From: a virus
Direction: 5' to 3' (one strand)
Length of the DNA: 64,000 nt
Virus record (IMG/VR): IMGVR_UViG_3300044591_001745
Span: 21,201 to 85,200 of that record
The notes beneath the pieces are model-generated. The model was not told the origin of the DNA and made no database searches. It worked only from the letters and a program-made list of their open reading frames with translations. This document shows positions 20,001 through 27,672 of the stretch, one piece after another. Each line of letters opens with the position of its first letter. The stretch's first letter is position 1. The position numbers were made by a program, and so were the translations under genes.

Positions 20001-23000
20001 ATCTGGATTTTCGTTCATATGCAACTGTTTGCCAATATCCCACGTTGCCCAACTTTCGCTTTGACCAGCGATACTAGGAGCTTGTCCAATTCCTGACATA
20101 GCAGTAGAGAACATATCTCTCATTTGAGAAACTAAGGCATCGACTTTGGTATTGTCTTGTTTTGTTAACTCTTCTGCATATTTTTGACCGGAAGGGCTGA
20201 TTGCGGTATCTGTTTGTCCGCTAACATCGCTATAATTCATGCGTTTGCGATAATATTCAGTATCTCTTACTGGTAAAGGCGGCAATGGAGGTGGAGTGAT
20301 AGTAGGAGGAGATACTGATATTGGCTGTGGAGAAGTACCAACAGCAGCTTTCATAGCGTCTGATGCTGATACTGGATTTCCTGCATTTCTGTTGGCTAGT
20401 CTTGCCTGTCTAGCAGTTAATGTGTCCTCTTGCATTCTTTGGAGATCTTGTGAAGAATATCCTTCTGATTTAGCTATAGATTGTTCTTGAGTAGCTACTC
20501 TGGATCTATTAATTTTATCTAATTCTACCACTACTCCTGTAGACATCTGTCTAAAAGCTTCTACTATATCTGGACCCAAAGAATCAGTTTGTTTTCTAAT
20601 GCTTGACATAGACCTTTTGACAGTGCTCATAGCGGCATTCCATGATGATGTGTCTAATAGGACACTAGCATCAGATAATGAACCGATAGTAACACCAAAA
20701 GCATCTTTTAATTCTTGCGGAAATGACGATATGATACTGTCTATTCTATTTTGTATTTGTGCTAATTCTTTAGCATTAATTGCAACAGTTTCTACTCTTT
20801 GTAATTCTCCACCATCAGCAAACTTTTGTATTCCTATAGCCCCGCCCTTATTGAAGCCCAATGCTTCAGTGGCTTTTTTCCTAATAACAAAACTTCCTAC
20901 TGGCAATCCTACTGGACCAAAAGAATCAGTATTTCCACTACCAGGAACTATACCAACGTCTCCACCACCAGCATATCTACCCATGCCATTTTTATCGGCA
21001 TGATTCATACGACGCAACCTACCGTATCCTATTTTCTTAGCTAGTTTTGGACCAATTACAGCTTCTCCGGGAGTCAACAAAGCTGGAACACTACCTCCTT
21101 CGGCAAATCCTCCGGTTTGTAGTCCTTGAGCTTGACGTTGAAAGAATTGCATGGCCATTGTTCTAGAGTCTTGTTTCTGGTTTGCTCTAGTAACAGATTT
21201 GGGATCATTAATTAAAGAGGGACTCTTAGTATATCCGCTTTGTAGTACCCATGCTAAGTCTGTTGGGGGTGGCCAAGTTTCTCTTCTACCATAAAGTTTA
21301 GGATCTATAAGCGCGTTATTTTTTGTCCAATCTTCAGGTTCTAATGGGACTTTTTTAACGTCTGATCTATTTTTGAAATAATATTCCCATACTTTTTTTG
21401 CATCTCCACTAACCATAGCCCTATCTGATGTAAGCATAGCTCCTTGTTCTGTTGCTGCTTCCATAACAGCATCATATAATTTAGGACCACCGCCTCCAGT
21501 AGCTTTAGACAATCCAACAGTATACAGATTGTTTTTGGCTTTTTTAGCCATAACAAATCCCGACACTGTATCATTTTTAACATATCCAGCATTTATTGTA
21601 GATCCATCAGATGTTAGAGATATGCGTGGATATTGTTTTTCTTCTTTACGAGCTGGCTGCTGATTATTTCCATCTCCTAATATTTCTATATTAGATGGCT
21701 TTAATGGTGATTGTCCAACATACTTTAAAACTAAACCGTATGGTTTTTGGAATAGTTTACTCTCGAATTCATTAACTAATGCAGGGTCTCCGGCTGTTAA
21801 TCTCTGCATTAATTTGCCAATAAGTTCGCCCTCTCTAACATTCCCGTCGGTACCACTATAAAGCGTTCTTCTCGCACCGCCTTGAACTGTATATTGTTGC
21901 CCGTCATCTCCGGTAAGCGTTTGTGATCCTTCTTGTACTCTTATGCCAGATGACATAATTCCTTTTTCTAGGTTCTTATCAACTTTACCCAATAGGCTAA
22001 TCGGAGCATCATCTTTCATGGATAGCGTTGGCTGTATTTTATCAAAATTTTCAGTCATCCATTTAATGATTAAAGACTTTTGCAATTCATAGTCTAGATC
22101 ATAATTTTCTGGTGTAAGAGCTTCATTGAATGTTAACACCATCGGTTTCCCTGTTGTGTCCCCAGAAACAACGGTTCCAAAACCGCCGCCAGCAACTCTC
22201 ATTTTGGCTTGAGTAACTGCCCTGTCTTTTTCTGTGTAAACATAAAATCCTGCTCCTTGCCCATAGCCAGTAGCAATATTGCTTAATGCTCCTTTTTCTT
22301 TGAAGCTATTAAGGACACTATCATTAGTTCCGGTATTACTACCATGAAATAAACTAACTATTCCACCACCGGCAAATCTGGCGATATTTGGATTTTCTAA
22401 AAAATATCTTGCAAACTCATTACGTGCTCTTTCAAAAGCACTGCCATCTAATGTTCTCTTTATTTCTGTAGGCAGATCGGGATCTAACCCGAAAAATTGT
22501 GCAGCGCGTCCAAGCCCATTTGGGAAGTCGATAGCTCTATTCGATTCAAGTTGATCGATGGGTGGAAGATTAGCTCCTAAAAGTGCCAGGGCTTTTTCTA
22601 TAACTGCGCCTTCTATATTGCCCTGACCCATTAATTCATCTAATTCTGGTTTGGCTTTCGGCTCAGTATATAAGAATCCTTTCTTTCCACTCTTAGATAC
22701 GGCATTTAAATTATCTAGACTATCATCTATTAATTTTTCTGTTTGCGCTAAATTGGCTGCCTTCGCTGCTGCTATATTGGTAGATGCTCCTGAGCTTACT
22801 CCTGTAATATCTGATTCTTTGTATGGTAGTCCAAAAGTTTGCAAAGTTTTTGCGAGTAAATCGGCAGTTGCTTGTGGTCTTGCGGTCAATATACGAGTTT
22901 GTCTAATAAAATTAGGATCTTCATCTATAAGTGTTTTAAGTTTTGCTCCTAATCTAGTTAATTTAGCTTTTTTAAGAGCTTCTGCTACAGCATCCCTATT

Positions 23001-26000
23001 AGAGTATTGGGGAATATTTGGTTTACCATTAGCATCTAAAATGTCCCCACCAGAAACCAAAGTCTCATCGAAATCAAAAACAAGAGAACCACCATCAAAA
23101 ATATCTGCATATTGCACATTCTCCGCTAATCTTATAGAAGATTCAGAAGTTTCTTGTTGCATTTGACGAACAGCATTAAGGTATTTACCTTTGAATCCCC
23201 TAACATATGCATAAATATTTTTTGGATCTTTATCTGTACCGATATTCCACTCAAAATTTTTATTGTAATCTAAAGCATTATTAGAATCAACTAGTCCTGC
23301 TACAGCAACTTTCGGCAGTCTAGATATTCTTTCTACTTCGGCAGCACTTTCAATATTCCCAGCAGATAGTGCCCTATCGATTACTTTTGCCGCTTCTTCT
23401 ATTCTCCTGCCCTGTTTGAGATTACTAACTCTTAGCAAGCTATCTAATTCTCTGTCTCCACCGCCTACTCCTAGTATTTTTTTAACTCCAGCTATTTTAC
23501 CAAGAGCTTCTAATTCTTGAATTATAGTATCTTGCAAGCTTTGACCTCTTTGTTGCGCTAGTTCTGCAACTCCTCCTATAGAAAATTTTTGTATTAGTCC
23601 TCCTAGATTAAATCCTGGAATACCGGCCGCTCTTTGTTTTTCTATCCATTGATAAAATTGTTTCTTTTGATCTTCTGCCCAAAAATAATCTAAGGTTCCT
23701 AACATTGCTTCATCTATAGAAGATCCAGAAGACTGTTCTTTAAAATAGGAACCAATAGATTTTTTATCTATTCTGTATCTTAATAATTTGCTAACTAAAT
23801 CCATATCATCTGTTGGTATAGATCTAAATTTAGCTTCTCCAATAGCGTCTATAGAATTATCTTTAAGTTTTCTAACAAGATCTATAGGATAGTCAGATTG
23901 GTTGCTGGCACTTTCCCATTTGCCAGATAATTTGGCTGCCAATACTTCTTCATATGCTTTACCCCATCGGCCTTCAGCGCTCATTAGTTTGCCAACAGAA
24001 GATTCCCCTGTAGCTGGAGGAGCCTTCCTTCTTCGATCTGATTGTCTAATTTGTCTTAATCTATCTCTATTTTCTGGACTAACATCAACGCCTTCATAGC
24101 TTTTATACTTACCACCACCCATTGAAGCCGAGGCGTTTGCTGTGTCCCATATTTTTTGAAAATCTTCTTTTTCTGTTAATTTTACCGTTCTTCTATTAAT
24201 TCTAATAGCAGCTTTGTCTGCTAATCTATCATTCGCTGATTTTTCTATATTGGATGCTGGGAACAATACTGAATTAATTGTATTAGATCCGGAGCGACCC
24301 AGTAATTCATCTATTGTAAAATATTCCGTTAGTCCACCGGCAGCAAATTTTTTAGCTTGTCCTTTATTTATTGCAACAAGATTACCCTTACCATAAGCCT
24401 GTACTGCTTTGCGATTAACAACAAATTCTCCGGGTTCAAGCATGGACGGAACTCTATCTCCTCTGCCAGACCCAGGAACACTACCGCCCTTAGCAAACTT
24501 TAATATACGACCACCACTGTTAGCGGTAACAGTTCCTCCACCGCCTCCGAAATCTGTACTAGCAATAGTATTATTCAGAGCAACAACCTCATTGGTCAGC
24601 TGAGCAATTGCGCTATTTCCTAAATTATCTATGGATGCTTGTAGTGGAGTTATAGCCCCTGCTAATGCACCCATAGTTGAGCCCAAATTATTTAGCGCTG
24701 TAGTATTAGCGTCTAAATACCTAGAATTGTCTGTAACGTCCGCCGCTGCCCTATTATTTCTAGCAGATGATGCCGCTCCTCCTCCTTGGTCTCCTGGTTT
24801 AACTTTTTGCAGACCACCGACGAATCCTCCAACAAAACTTGTTAAAGCCTTAGCTCCTTTAATAGCTCCGATAGTAGCAAGAATAGGGAGTAGTGGTCTA
24901 GCAACATCAGCAACTTTGATAAAAGTGTTTGCTAATGTTAGTCCTAAGCTTACTAAGGTCTGAAAACTATCGCTTTTGCCAATTTCTCTGATAAGGGCTA
25001 CAAATGACTCTCTGGTTTTACTAAATTGTACTGCTAACGATGCTTGTGCTTTTATGGCATCAGCGGCTAATGAATTTTGTCCTCTTTGAGCAACGGTCAA
25101 GGCTTGTTGGGCTGTGCCGAACTCCTGAATTAACGGCAGCACCTTGCCAATCTGTCTAAATCCACCAAGTTCTTCTACTATTCTGGAAAAGCTAACATCT
25201 CTAGGATCAAGCTTGCCTAGACCTTCACTTAATAATTGTACAGCCTTATACGCCCCTACGAATTTACCTTGAACATCTAATAAATTAACTCCATACTCTT
25301 TAAGAGCTTCGATAGTATCTTCTCTTTGAATACGAGTAAAAATTGTTCTTAAACCGGTAGCGATAGTTTCCGCACTTTCACGAGTTGTAGCACGAACGCT
25401 TGTGAATACCGCGATGAATTCATTTAATGCGTCTGTACCTTCGCTTACTCCTTTACTGGCAGCAGCAAACACACCACCGGTACGTTGAATAGCAGTAATA
25501 ATATCACTAGCTTCGACAGCAAATCCAGCAGCAACAGCATTTATAGAACCTAGGGCATTATCCAAGTCTTCTGTACTAATTTTAAACTGTCTCATCAAAG
25601 CAATACTTCCTTCGACAGTATTATTCAGATCATCGAACGATGGAGCTAGAGCTGTCAATGCTAATGCTCTCAACGCTTGGTCTGTTTCTCTTGCGCTCAA
25701 ACCAGCCTGAGCCAATGTGTCTGATATGCGAATTAAATCACTGGATGCAACTCCAAGCCCTGTTGATAATCCGGTTATGGTATCTGTAATTCTATTTAAT
25801 TCATTATATGATTCGCCTGTAATTTGAGTTAATCTGACTAATTGTCTATCAAACTCTATAAATTCGGATGTAGCCTTGCTTACAGCATTATAAAGTCCAT
25901 AAATTACTGATGTAGCAGCATTAAACGCAGCAAATCTACGAACAGCCAGAGCAGATTGGCGACCAAACTCTTCCATTTCGTCTTTGGCTTCTACAGTATT

Positions 26001-26351
26001 TTTTCTTACTCTAGCTAATTGTCTTGATGTCTGTTCGGCAGAGCTTACAATTCTCTCCATAGAGTTATTTGAACCGCCTAAAGCATTACTTAATCCATTG
26101 AGAGCAGCAACTAAACCAGTGATATTATTTGTCGTTCTTGCAGAAGCGGTGGCTGTTATTTCAAGCTCTCTATTAAGTCTTCCCAGGGCTGTGGCATTTC
26201 CTAGAATAGACCTTTCTGCCGCTCTATCTATTTTAAGTTTAACATTAGCATCAATTGAACCTATTTCTCTTCTAATGGCTGCGGCAACCTGTTTAAGATT
26301 ACCTGGTCCTCTTAGATTAAGTTCAGCAGTAAGGTTGAAGGCTTTGGCCAT
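11022..26351 (-). CDS. Tape measure protein with embedded enzyme-like domains (5109 aa)
   Basis: Residues about 1-560 match the TP901-type tape measure core (helical, with the segment LRTIFTRIQREDTIEALKEY). Five Gly-Gly linkers with the tape-measure signature VPAMLTPGEFVV or variants lie near residues 637, 1760, 1822, 3347 and 4927. Between the first and second lie four enzyme-like segments. A PD-(D/E)XK pattern lies at about 790-900 (YEEVL, YPIDLV, GEAKF). A HAD pattern lies at about 1090-1240 (FDFDETLV, LTARP, IDDSLDN). An ADP-ribosyltransferase pattern lies at about 1330-1545 (LFHGS, GAGFYVYTEKDRA). A GNAT-like segment lies at about 1555-1720 (GGGGPKLYDAVMEAA, LTSDRAMVSGDA). The rest is coiled coil and Ala-rich, with hydrophobic stretches near 2490-2525 and 3470-3660. 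The protein sets tail length and is expelled on infection. An intrinsic terminator lies just before its start. The core assignment is strong; the enzyme domains are by motif only. Confidence 0.93.
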   Translation of the reverse strand: MAKAFNLTAELNLRGPGNLKQVAAAIRREIGSIDANVKLKIDRAAERSILGNATALGRLNRELEITATASARTTNNITGLVAALNGLSNALGGSNNSMERIVSSAEQTSRQLARVRKNTVEAKDEMEEFGRQSALAVRRFAAFNAATSVIYGLYNAVSKATSEFIEFDRQLVRLTQITGESYNELNRITDTITGLSTGLGVASSDLIRISDTLAQAGLSARETDQALRALALTALAPSFDDLNNTVEGSIALMRQFKISTEDLDNALGSINAVAAGFAVEASDIITAIQRTGGVFAAASKGVSEGTDALNEFIAVFTSVRATTRESAETIATGLRTIFTRIQREDTIEALKEYGVNLLDVQGKFVGAYKAVQLLSEGLGKLDPRDVSFSRIVEELGGFRQIGKVLPLIQEFGTAQQALTVAQRGQNSLAADAIKAQASLAVQFSKTRESFVALIREIGKSDSFQTLVSLGLTLANTFIKVADVARPLLPILATIGAIKGAKALTSFVGGFVGGLQKVKPGDQGGGAASSARNNRAAADVTDNSRYLDANTTALNNLGSTMGALAGAITPLQASIDNLGNSAIAQLTNEVVALNNTIASTDFGGGGGTVTANSGGRILKFAKGGSVPGSGRGDRVPSMLEPGEFVVNRKAVQAYGKGNLVAINKGQAKKFAAGGLTEYFTIDELLGRSGSNTINSVLFPASNIEKSANDRLADKAAIRINRRTVKLTEKEDFQKIWDTANASASMGGGKYKSYEGVDVSPENRDRLRQIRQSDRRRKAPPATGESSVGKLMSAEGRWGKAYEEVLAAKLSGKWESASNQSDYPIDLVRKLKDNSIDAIGEAKFRSIPTDDMDLVSKLLRYRIDKKSIGSYFKEQSSGSSIDEAMLGTLDYFWAEDQKKQFYQWIEKQRAAGIPGFNLGGLIQKFSIGGVAELAQQRGQSLQDTIIQELEALGKIAGVKKILGVGGGDRELDSLLRVSNLKQGRRIEEAAKVIDRALSAGNIESAAEVERISRLPKVAVAGLVDSNNALDYNKNFEWNIGTDKDPKNIYAYVRGFKGKYLNAVRQMQQETSESSIRLAENVQYADIFDGGSLVFDFDETLVSGGDILDANGKPNIPQYSNRDAVAEALKKAKLTRLGAKLKTLIDEDPNFIRQTRILTARPQATADLLAKTLQTFGLPYKESDITGVSSGASTNIAAAKAANLAQTEKLIDDSLDNLNAVSKSGKKGFLYTEPKAKPELDELMGQGNIEGAVIEKALALLGANLPPIDQLESNRAIDFPNGLGRAAQFFGLDPDLPTEIKRTLDGSAFERARNEFARYFLENPNIARFAGGGIVSLFHGSNTGTNDSVLNSFKEKGALSNIATGYGQGAGFYVYTEKDRAVTQAKMRVAGGGFGTVVSGDTTGKPMVLTFNEALTPENYDLDYELQKSLIIKWMTENFDKIQPTLSMKDDAPISLLGKVDKNLEKGIMSSGIRVQEGSQTLTGDDGQQYTVQGGARRTLYSGTDGNVREGELIGKLMQRLTAGDPALVNEFESKLFQKPYGLVLKYVGQSPLKPSNIEILGDGNNQQPARKEEKQYPRISLTSDGSTINAGYVKNDTVSGFVMAKKAKNNLYTVGLSKATGGGGPKLYDAVMEAATEQGAMLTSDRAMVSGDAKKVWEYYFKNRSDVKKVPLEPEDWTKNNALIDPKLYGRRETWPPPTDLAWVLQSGYTKSPSLINDPKSVTRANQKQDSRTMAMQFFQRQAQGLQTGGFAEGGSVPALLTPGEAVIGPKLAKKIGYGRLRRMNHADKNGMGRYAGGGDVGIVPGSGNTDSFGPVGLPVGSFVIRKKATEALGFNKGGAIGIQKFADGGELQRVETVAINAKELAQIQNRIDSIISSFPQELKDAFGVTIGSLSDASVLLDTSSWNAAMSTVKRSMSSIRKQTDSLGPDIVEAFRQMSTGVVVELDKINRSRVATQEQSIAKSEGYSSQDLQRMQEDTLTARQARLANRNAGNPVSASDAMKAAVGTSPQPISVSPPTITPPPLPPLPVRDTEYYRKRMNYSDVSGQTDTAISPSGQKYAEELTKQDNTKVDALVSQMRDMFSTAMSGIGQAPSIAGQSESWATWDIGKQLHMNENPDKSSDKYRLGNPMQDPKLVLQMVQRMVGYEVTGGGQRGGKANNIPSFELVDIGAKAMAESLGKNKAALDAFLAITSGITKDDIIGSAATSTAPTPAPSGPPTSPPSPPSPPAGGGPPGSPPAGDAEAAIQRYMMELEEAAKATKLQTYQEQRLAGATASEAKARADAAAFAAVQAAAQNRLTSATADQADAINEARSRMASVRGGAVLSSGEMRTAAQSTARGSTTVPDNTDYAKSIQDNVVAIQNMTKQSLLYSGAAAVATSALGQFVGSTTLVGSTLSSLSTSIGNTQALFYGFNKGLEFIAKAGTSEDASKTLSNFSSTLIDASRRVSTFADGMSPGFLKNIVGRIGGGLDTGGGMVGKLAGNLPKVISGITGSLSALAGPAALVVGAFNAAASAFIAITDTLRRNKLERATQILENSLKNASEALASYNQNTVENANQLKSAGMEISRAASAAKTLADISKTNPQWSTSNVIGETLALGGGSQEGRSQRADILSQKGSMAYFGSLLDVTGRTQEQYTRELAPQNAAKSSEQFAKVASMIEQQNSARFKAGETSSDIMKDPGWAQQAEVLARSNAKVEESLRLIDADLSVSRQVREARKQELIQFTASNAVRQQEVQAIRQRNSEQADRQSSSLLYGLERMLSNMEQSINSVTHSLNKLADATDLMQASMTGDAKVGAARIDALNILQNPNVSSQTDRSAAANVGSQFFGGQAANMKGLLEFGPKLEETILSTINSTIEQDPKASSGKIEARIGKNIEDELGKLNIDAALKQTLSRQVAADVTSSRTSSDDKKDFRQLFNESSALGKTIQATKRAQETAVKALEFYQESLNSYAQATNEMVNTQISSNEKFRRASDIRARGETDLAKALGKTISFTASKRDARAGVMSQAGTTDPEAIFNNIGRLEQLRQGQQASMNNASQGGPRNQKDIVAFNRELASTTMSLRENYAALKGLSESTEVAQAALNKIGELRAKNEAGLNILERYVSSSPKDQAKLSGAFDRLERNMNGQTNNMWESVRVQEAYNEALQSGASMKEAQEAADSAAAQDRSDTLEAFKMLAPMLGENQNQLKANMLESMMRESGTEMSPMFNKVLEGLRNPEGDPQMAEAINQYKQATELQAKANEHLAMLDGNLAQQIGANSQQAFQNALNGVQQASANANLKDISQGINTLNTHLQNGVTKVTNVAAGGGEAMPFARGGTVTYKAVGGSIFKPKGTDTVPAMLTPGEFVVNKEAASSNKSLLTAINNGYAKGGPVKYLAEGGWVSDMLQPEKDRFTDSKPGELYTTWNDFSKFGSGNDVIKNIAGLDADKGSLQFYKPYSYPTFNGSSADVANALGAGTIGTGSMKGNQAEMGILPDFYLSRQIVNKTLEGAGLGAAAGIAAKNAAAGRLGQVVATTAANNSGEVDGAPMGIGGNVGGWIWEAMKFVPGLGAVVSGIDAVRELFKGNILGAALEGLSAVFNLVPIPGAGVVGKGVTKALGWALKWVPGFKRLASAGGKLIPGIFQKFAPGLYDKMAGFLNGNTVDVLMRFIPNSIKKKLGMSSAKAAAEATSAATGMTARVSEKAAIRMGGETLEQGVRTAARNAVPGLAATGAVVGAGKAIYDGATPVEVKGIGQKLQELAVDSGISYPMQFRDKDTALRLIDGEGSVDHISLTEAKAQEKALKQWVDSFIKADEWKLRTDPPEAQVSTSGSGAYTTYSFGPTAMSKDKEYMYAYLSQGKEVPKDAFPKRNSAGGLLQFRTDGYPTLDENDPKKSAITEQYLAEAVKIDNSAANTNVQDFSVVKDALQSYYDSLKEVKAETTTPDNFNSAHWTRETPSKAKEGRYSKILGALQSGTRLKYDFKQSEIKDSVRSSFGWSSSAGSSDKPGEGATGKSSGNLTVYGTAMRPSWKSLVAAKDTNEAIKNAIEQKKMWDYTAENGFKIYQEGKPSNQYDPLPWSTIDIVPDDMLKSVQAQQEAAMASQIGLKVKTAATFDKLIDLPNSKFPVPVQFSYRPFEQIPLLDPATVDIDGQTKTKFLPGPPFEPSDTPMKGVHIIGRNKAEGGINPFQSMGPGAEKLLPYYSSEAAMEAAVNEWALANFNIPDWGILGMTLAGGYQPIMAEAAMQSAEYVRGARTSRKAKPGQDQAQGSDAEDSAAAYLLRQNALFYTDSFLSGLNPVYEDAKNPILAKIPNIIELVQGIVARKALTDRKTRQAQMEKEASLIHFKSEQIPMLAAPVWSKIKNINIPMGSLSSAADWAKAASNDGVAPPGSISTQDDLMAAVDYISWVKGKALQLEQEAYDKNQGEKVETLASEGALGQYMSAGRFFSQLASDAERPISEGTSIGQASTRLYTLFSKSGNLEKYLLKEKETDQRSGKELVKKFWNVPEVVRDPKFVDYILGFANQVRTAQRFKQLVTGNNLAKISSEQMALLQSNFAAFGSEKKASEFMAGKTADPDMMMMKVATATGTEDIQIPETIDDILTQFLDDSKVYEPKYRETLGNILWKNADTYARKWTQSKDPGTAGWAGLWEEYSPQLISLRDFLTDRDDLLMRPVAGEGEQLFEPAVVPSVNGLISSLTAMATQAKITPPTDVNAETFIGALKDKNAFVGLVNQFVGSVSPTAPEDFEKRDQMKATAQQVLDFYDNNLSPDALPRVFTEKGNELWNKMKMNYEPANKAFTNFSGLTVDGEGGPGMVGLQEIYDENLMPYAQPTLYGFYYNKNRKAGTTNTVEALLREKAVQEKEAQAASQPKPQTAEDVANQAAKNAPNQAEVPPSEAPRTEEETRNAVNKAKGGLIYRADGGAAPVNWSPKGTDTVPAMLTPGEFVINRDSTQRYLPILEAINNGNNTTGQIVSYASRGGVINPKYFSGGGENKGGGSSGGVSSSYSMGFDSATLTAIKQFETSVTAFGEALGGLNIGNITLDETALTALGDFTTKFTQFAETLSKLNVPPIINITGKHEVNVNINGTATFNNMEEKVKELVRGEVDRAFENMNKQSEGSFNFKPK

Positions 26352-26365
26352 AAATTTGTCTCACT

Positions 26366-26407
26366 AAAAAATAACACCAACAGACCATTGATCTGCTGGT
26401 GCTATTT
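26366..26407 (-). terminator. Intrinsic terminator just upstream of tape measure gene
   Basis: On the minus strand a 16-bp stem (AAATAGCACCAGCAGA paired with TCTGTTGGTGTTATTT, two G-T pairs) with a 7-base loop is followed by T-rich sequence (TTTTTTAG). It lies between the stop of the 306-residue gene and the tape measure start codon, leaving only about 15 bases before the ATG. It would end most transcripts of the tail tube/chaperone operon and attenuate readthrough into the tape measure. Confidence 0.8.
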
Positions 26408-26442
26408 GCTTCGAATCAATACAGATACTAACTAACAAACTA

Positions 26443-27363
26443 TCAAGAGTTGGGAGCAGTCTGTGGATCTGCAACGGTAGTTGTAGTTTCTGAAACCACA
26501 GGGGTTTCTTCGACTGCTGGTGTTGGAGGCACTGATTGTTCTTTTGTTTCATCTTTTTTATCTTCATCTAGTACAATAGGATTTCCATCATCATCCAAAA
26601 ACGGTTGTGTTTCAACTAAATATTCTCCATCTTTATCAACCCTATTACCAAACTTATCCACAAAATTTCCTTGCTCATCAACGTACCTACCATTTTCATC
26701 GACCAGCCTACCATCAGCATCTGTTAATTTTCCTTCTTTATTAATGTAACGTAATTTGTCATCAATGAATTTATACTTTTTCAAGAATTTATTTTCTGGC
26801 AAATTCAGTTCATAATCATTATCTAAACCATATAACATAGAGGCCAAATGTTGTGCTCCAACAATTGCGACCTCTTCATTAGACCTATTTAGATAGTCCT
26901 CCATACTGCTGAAATATGGCTGTTTCTCGCTATTATTATACACCAAGCATACTGAGACCAGATAATTAAATCTGGCATTATCAGCCTGGCCTTCTGCGCT
27001 ATGATTATCTAAAGACGTTCTTACTGCGATAAGAGAACGAATTTCATCTCTATCTCTTTTCATTTGAATAGCTATAGATCTGGCTTCTTTTACTGAAATA
27101 CCGCCTTTTGCTAGCTTTCTTTCAGAATCTAGTATATCCTGTTGCAGCTTATTGAACTTGATCTGTTTGTCTTGGTTCCAAAGGCCTTGTTCTTCTAATA
27201 AGTCATCCATTTTAGCTCTTACTACACACTTAGATTTAATGGCGTCTGTGAAAGCCTGATTATAAATCTTTTGAGCTTCTCTCTGGTCGTGTATGGTGGG
27301 TGTTTTCACCATGAAATCCACATCTTTACCGTCAATCTTAATCTTAAAAGTCTTAGCCTTCAT
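26443..27363 (-). CDS. Tail assembly protein candidate with DxxGxxV repeats
   Basis: A 306-residue acidic protein in the position where siphoviruses carry tail assembly chaperones, between tail tube and tape measure. Residues 1-205 are mostly helical and charged. At about 207-245 there are five tandem 7-residue units (DADGRLV, DENGRYV, DEQGNFV, DKFGNRV, DKDGEYL), then an acidic Pro/Thr/Val tail. It overlaps the upstream 105-residue gene by 11 bases (GGAGAAGACTATG serves as ribosome site). No convincing -1 slippery site was seen. The chaperone role is inferred from position only. Confidence 0.72.
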   Translation of the reverse strand: MKAKTFKIKIDGKDVDFMVKTPTIHDQREAQKIYNQAFTDAIKSKCVVRAKMDDLLEEQGLWNQDKQIKFNKLQQDILDSERKLAKGGISVKEARSIAIQMKRDRDEIRSLIAVRTSLDNHSAEGQADNARFNYLVSVCLVYNNSEKQPYFSSMEDYLNRSNEEVAIVGAQHLASMLYGLDNDYELNLPENKFLKKYKFIDDKLRYINKEGKLTDADGRLVDENGRYVDEQGNFVDKFGNRVDKDGEYLVETQPFLDDDGNPIVLDEDKKDETKEQSVPPTPAVEETPVVSETTTTVADPQTAPNS

Positions 27364-27670
27364 AGTCTTCTCCTGTTTCTGGATAGTTTGGTTTTACGTA
27401 GAATTTGTAATTATATCTGTATTTTGATCTAATAAATTTGGTTATTTCTGAAATAGCCGAACGCATCTGATGATTACCATTATTTAATATAAGCATCCTG
27501 GTGCGTTCCCACAAGTCTCTAAAATCTAATTCTTTTTCTGTTAATTCATCTTCGTTTTTTGTATGTCCCCATAAATGACCAAAAGCATCTTCAAATTTAG
27601 CTAATGATCCTATCATGGTGGTTTGGAATCTTTTTTCTATATTATAATAGATTTCATTTTCATGGTTCAT
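27353..27670 (-). CDS. Small tail-module protein, unknown
   Basis: A 105-residue, highly charged protein rich in aromatic residues (AFGHLWGHTKNEDELTEKEL, FRDLWERTRMLIL), with no recognised domain. The ATG at 27670 follows GGAAATAATT. Its end overlaps the next gene by 11 bases and its start lies 2 bases after the preceding stop, so the genes are co-translated. The position between tail tube and tape measure suggests a tail assembly role, perhaps as one of a chaperone pair. Confidence 0.72.
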   Translation of the reverse strand: MNHENEIYYNIEKRFQTTMIGSLAKFEDAFGHLWGHTKNEDELTEKELDFRDLWERTRMLILNNGNHQMRSAISEITKFIRSKYRYNYKFYVKPNYPETGEDYEG

Positions 27671-27672
27671 AA

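Noticed and set aside
22651-23166. 171-residue plus-strand frame inside the tape measure
   Set aside because: It is antisense to the HAD-like segment, has no start signals and the composition of a shadow frame.
26364-26567. 67-residue minus-strand frame overlapping the end of the 306-residue gene and running to just before the tape measure, as a gpGT-like frameshift product
   Set aside because: It is in the +1 frame. The A-run there (GATAAAAAAGAT) does not form a proper -1 slippery heptamer in the zero frame, and the peptide passes through a terminator hairpin with unstructured composition.
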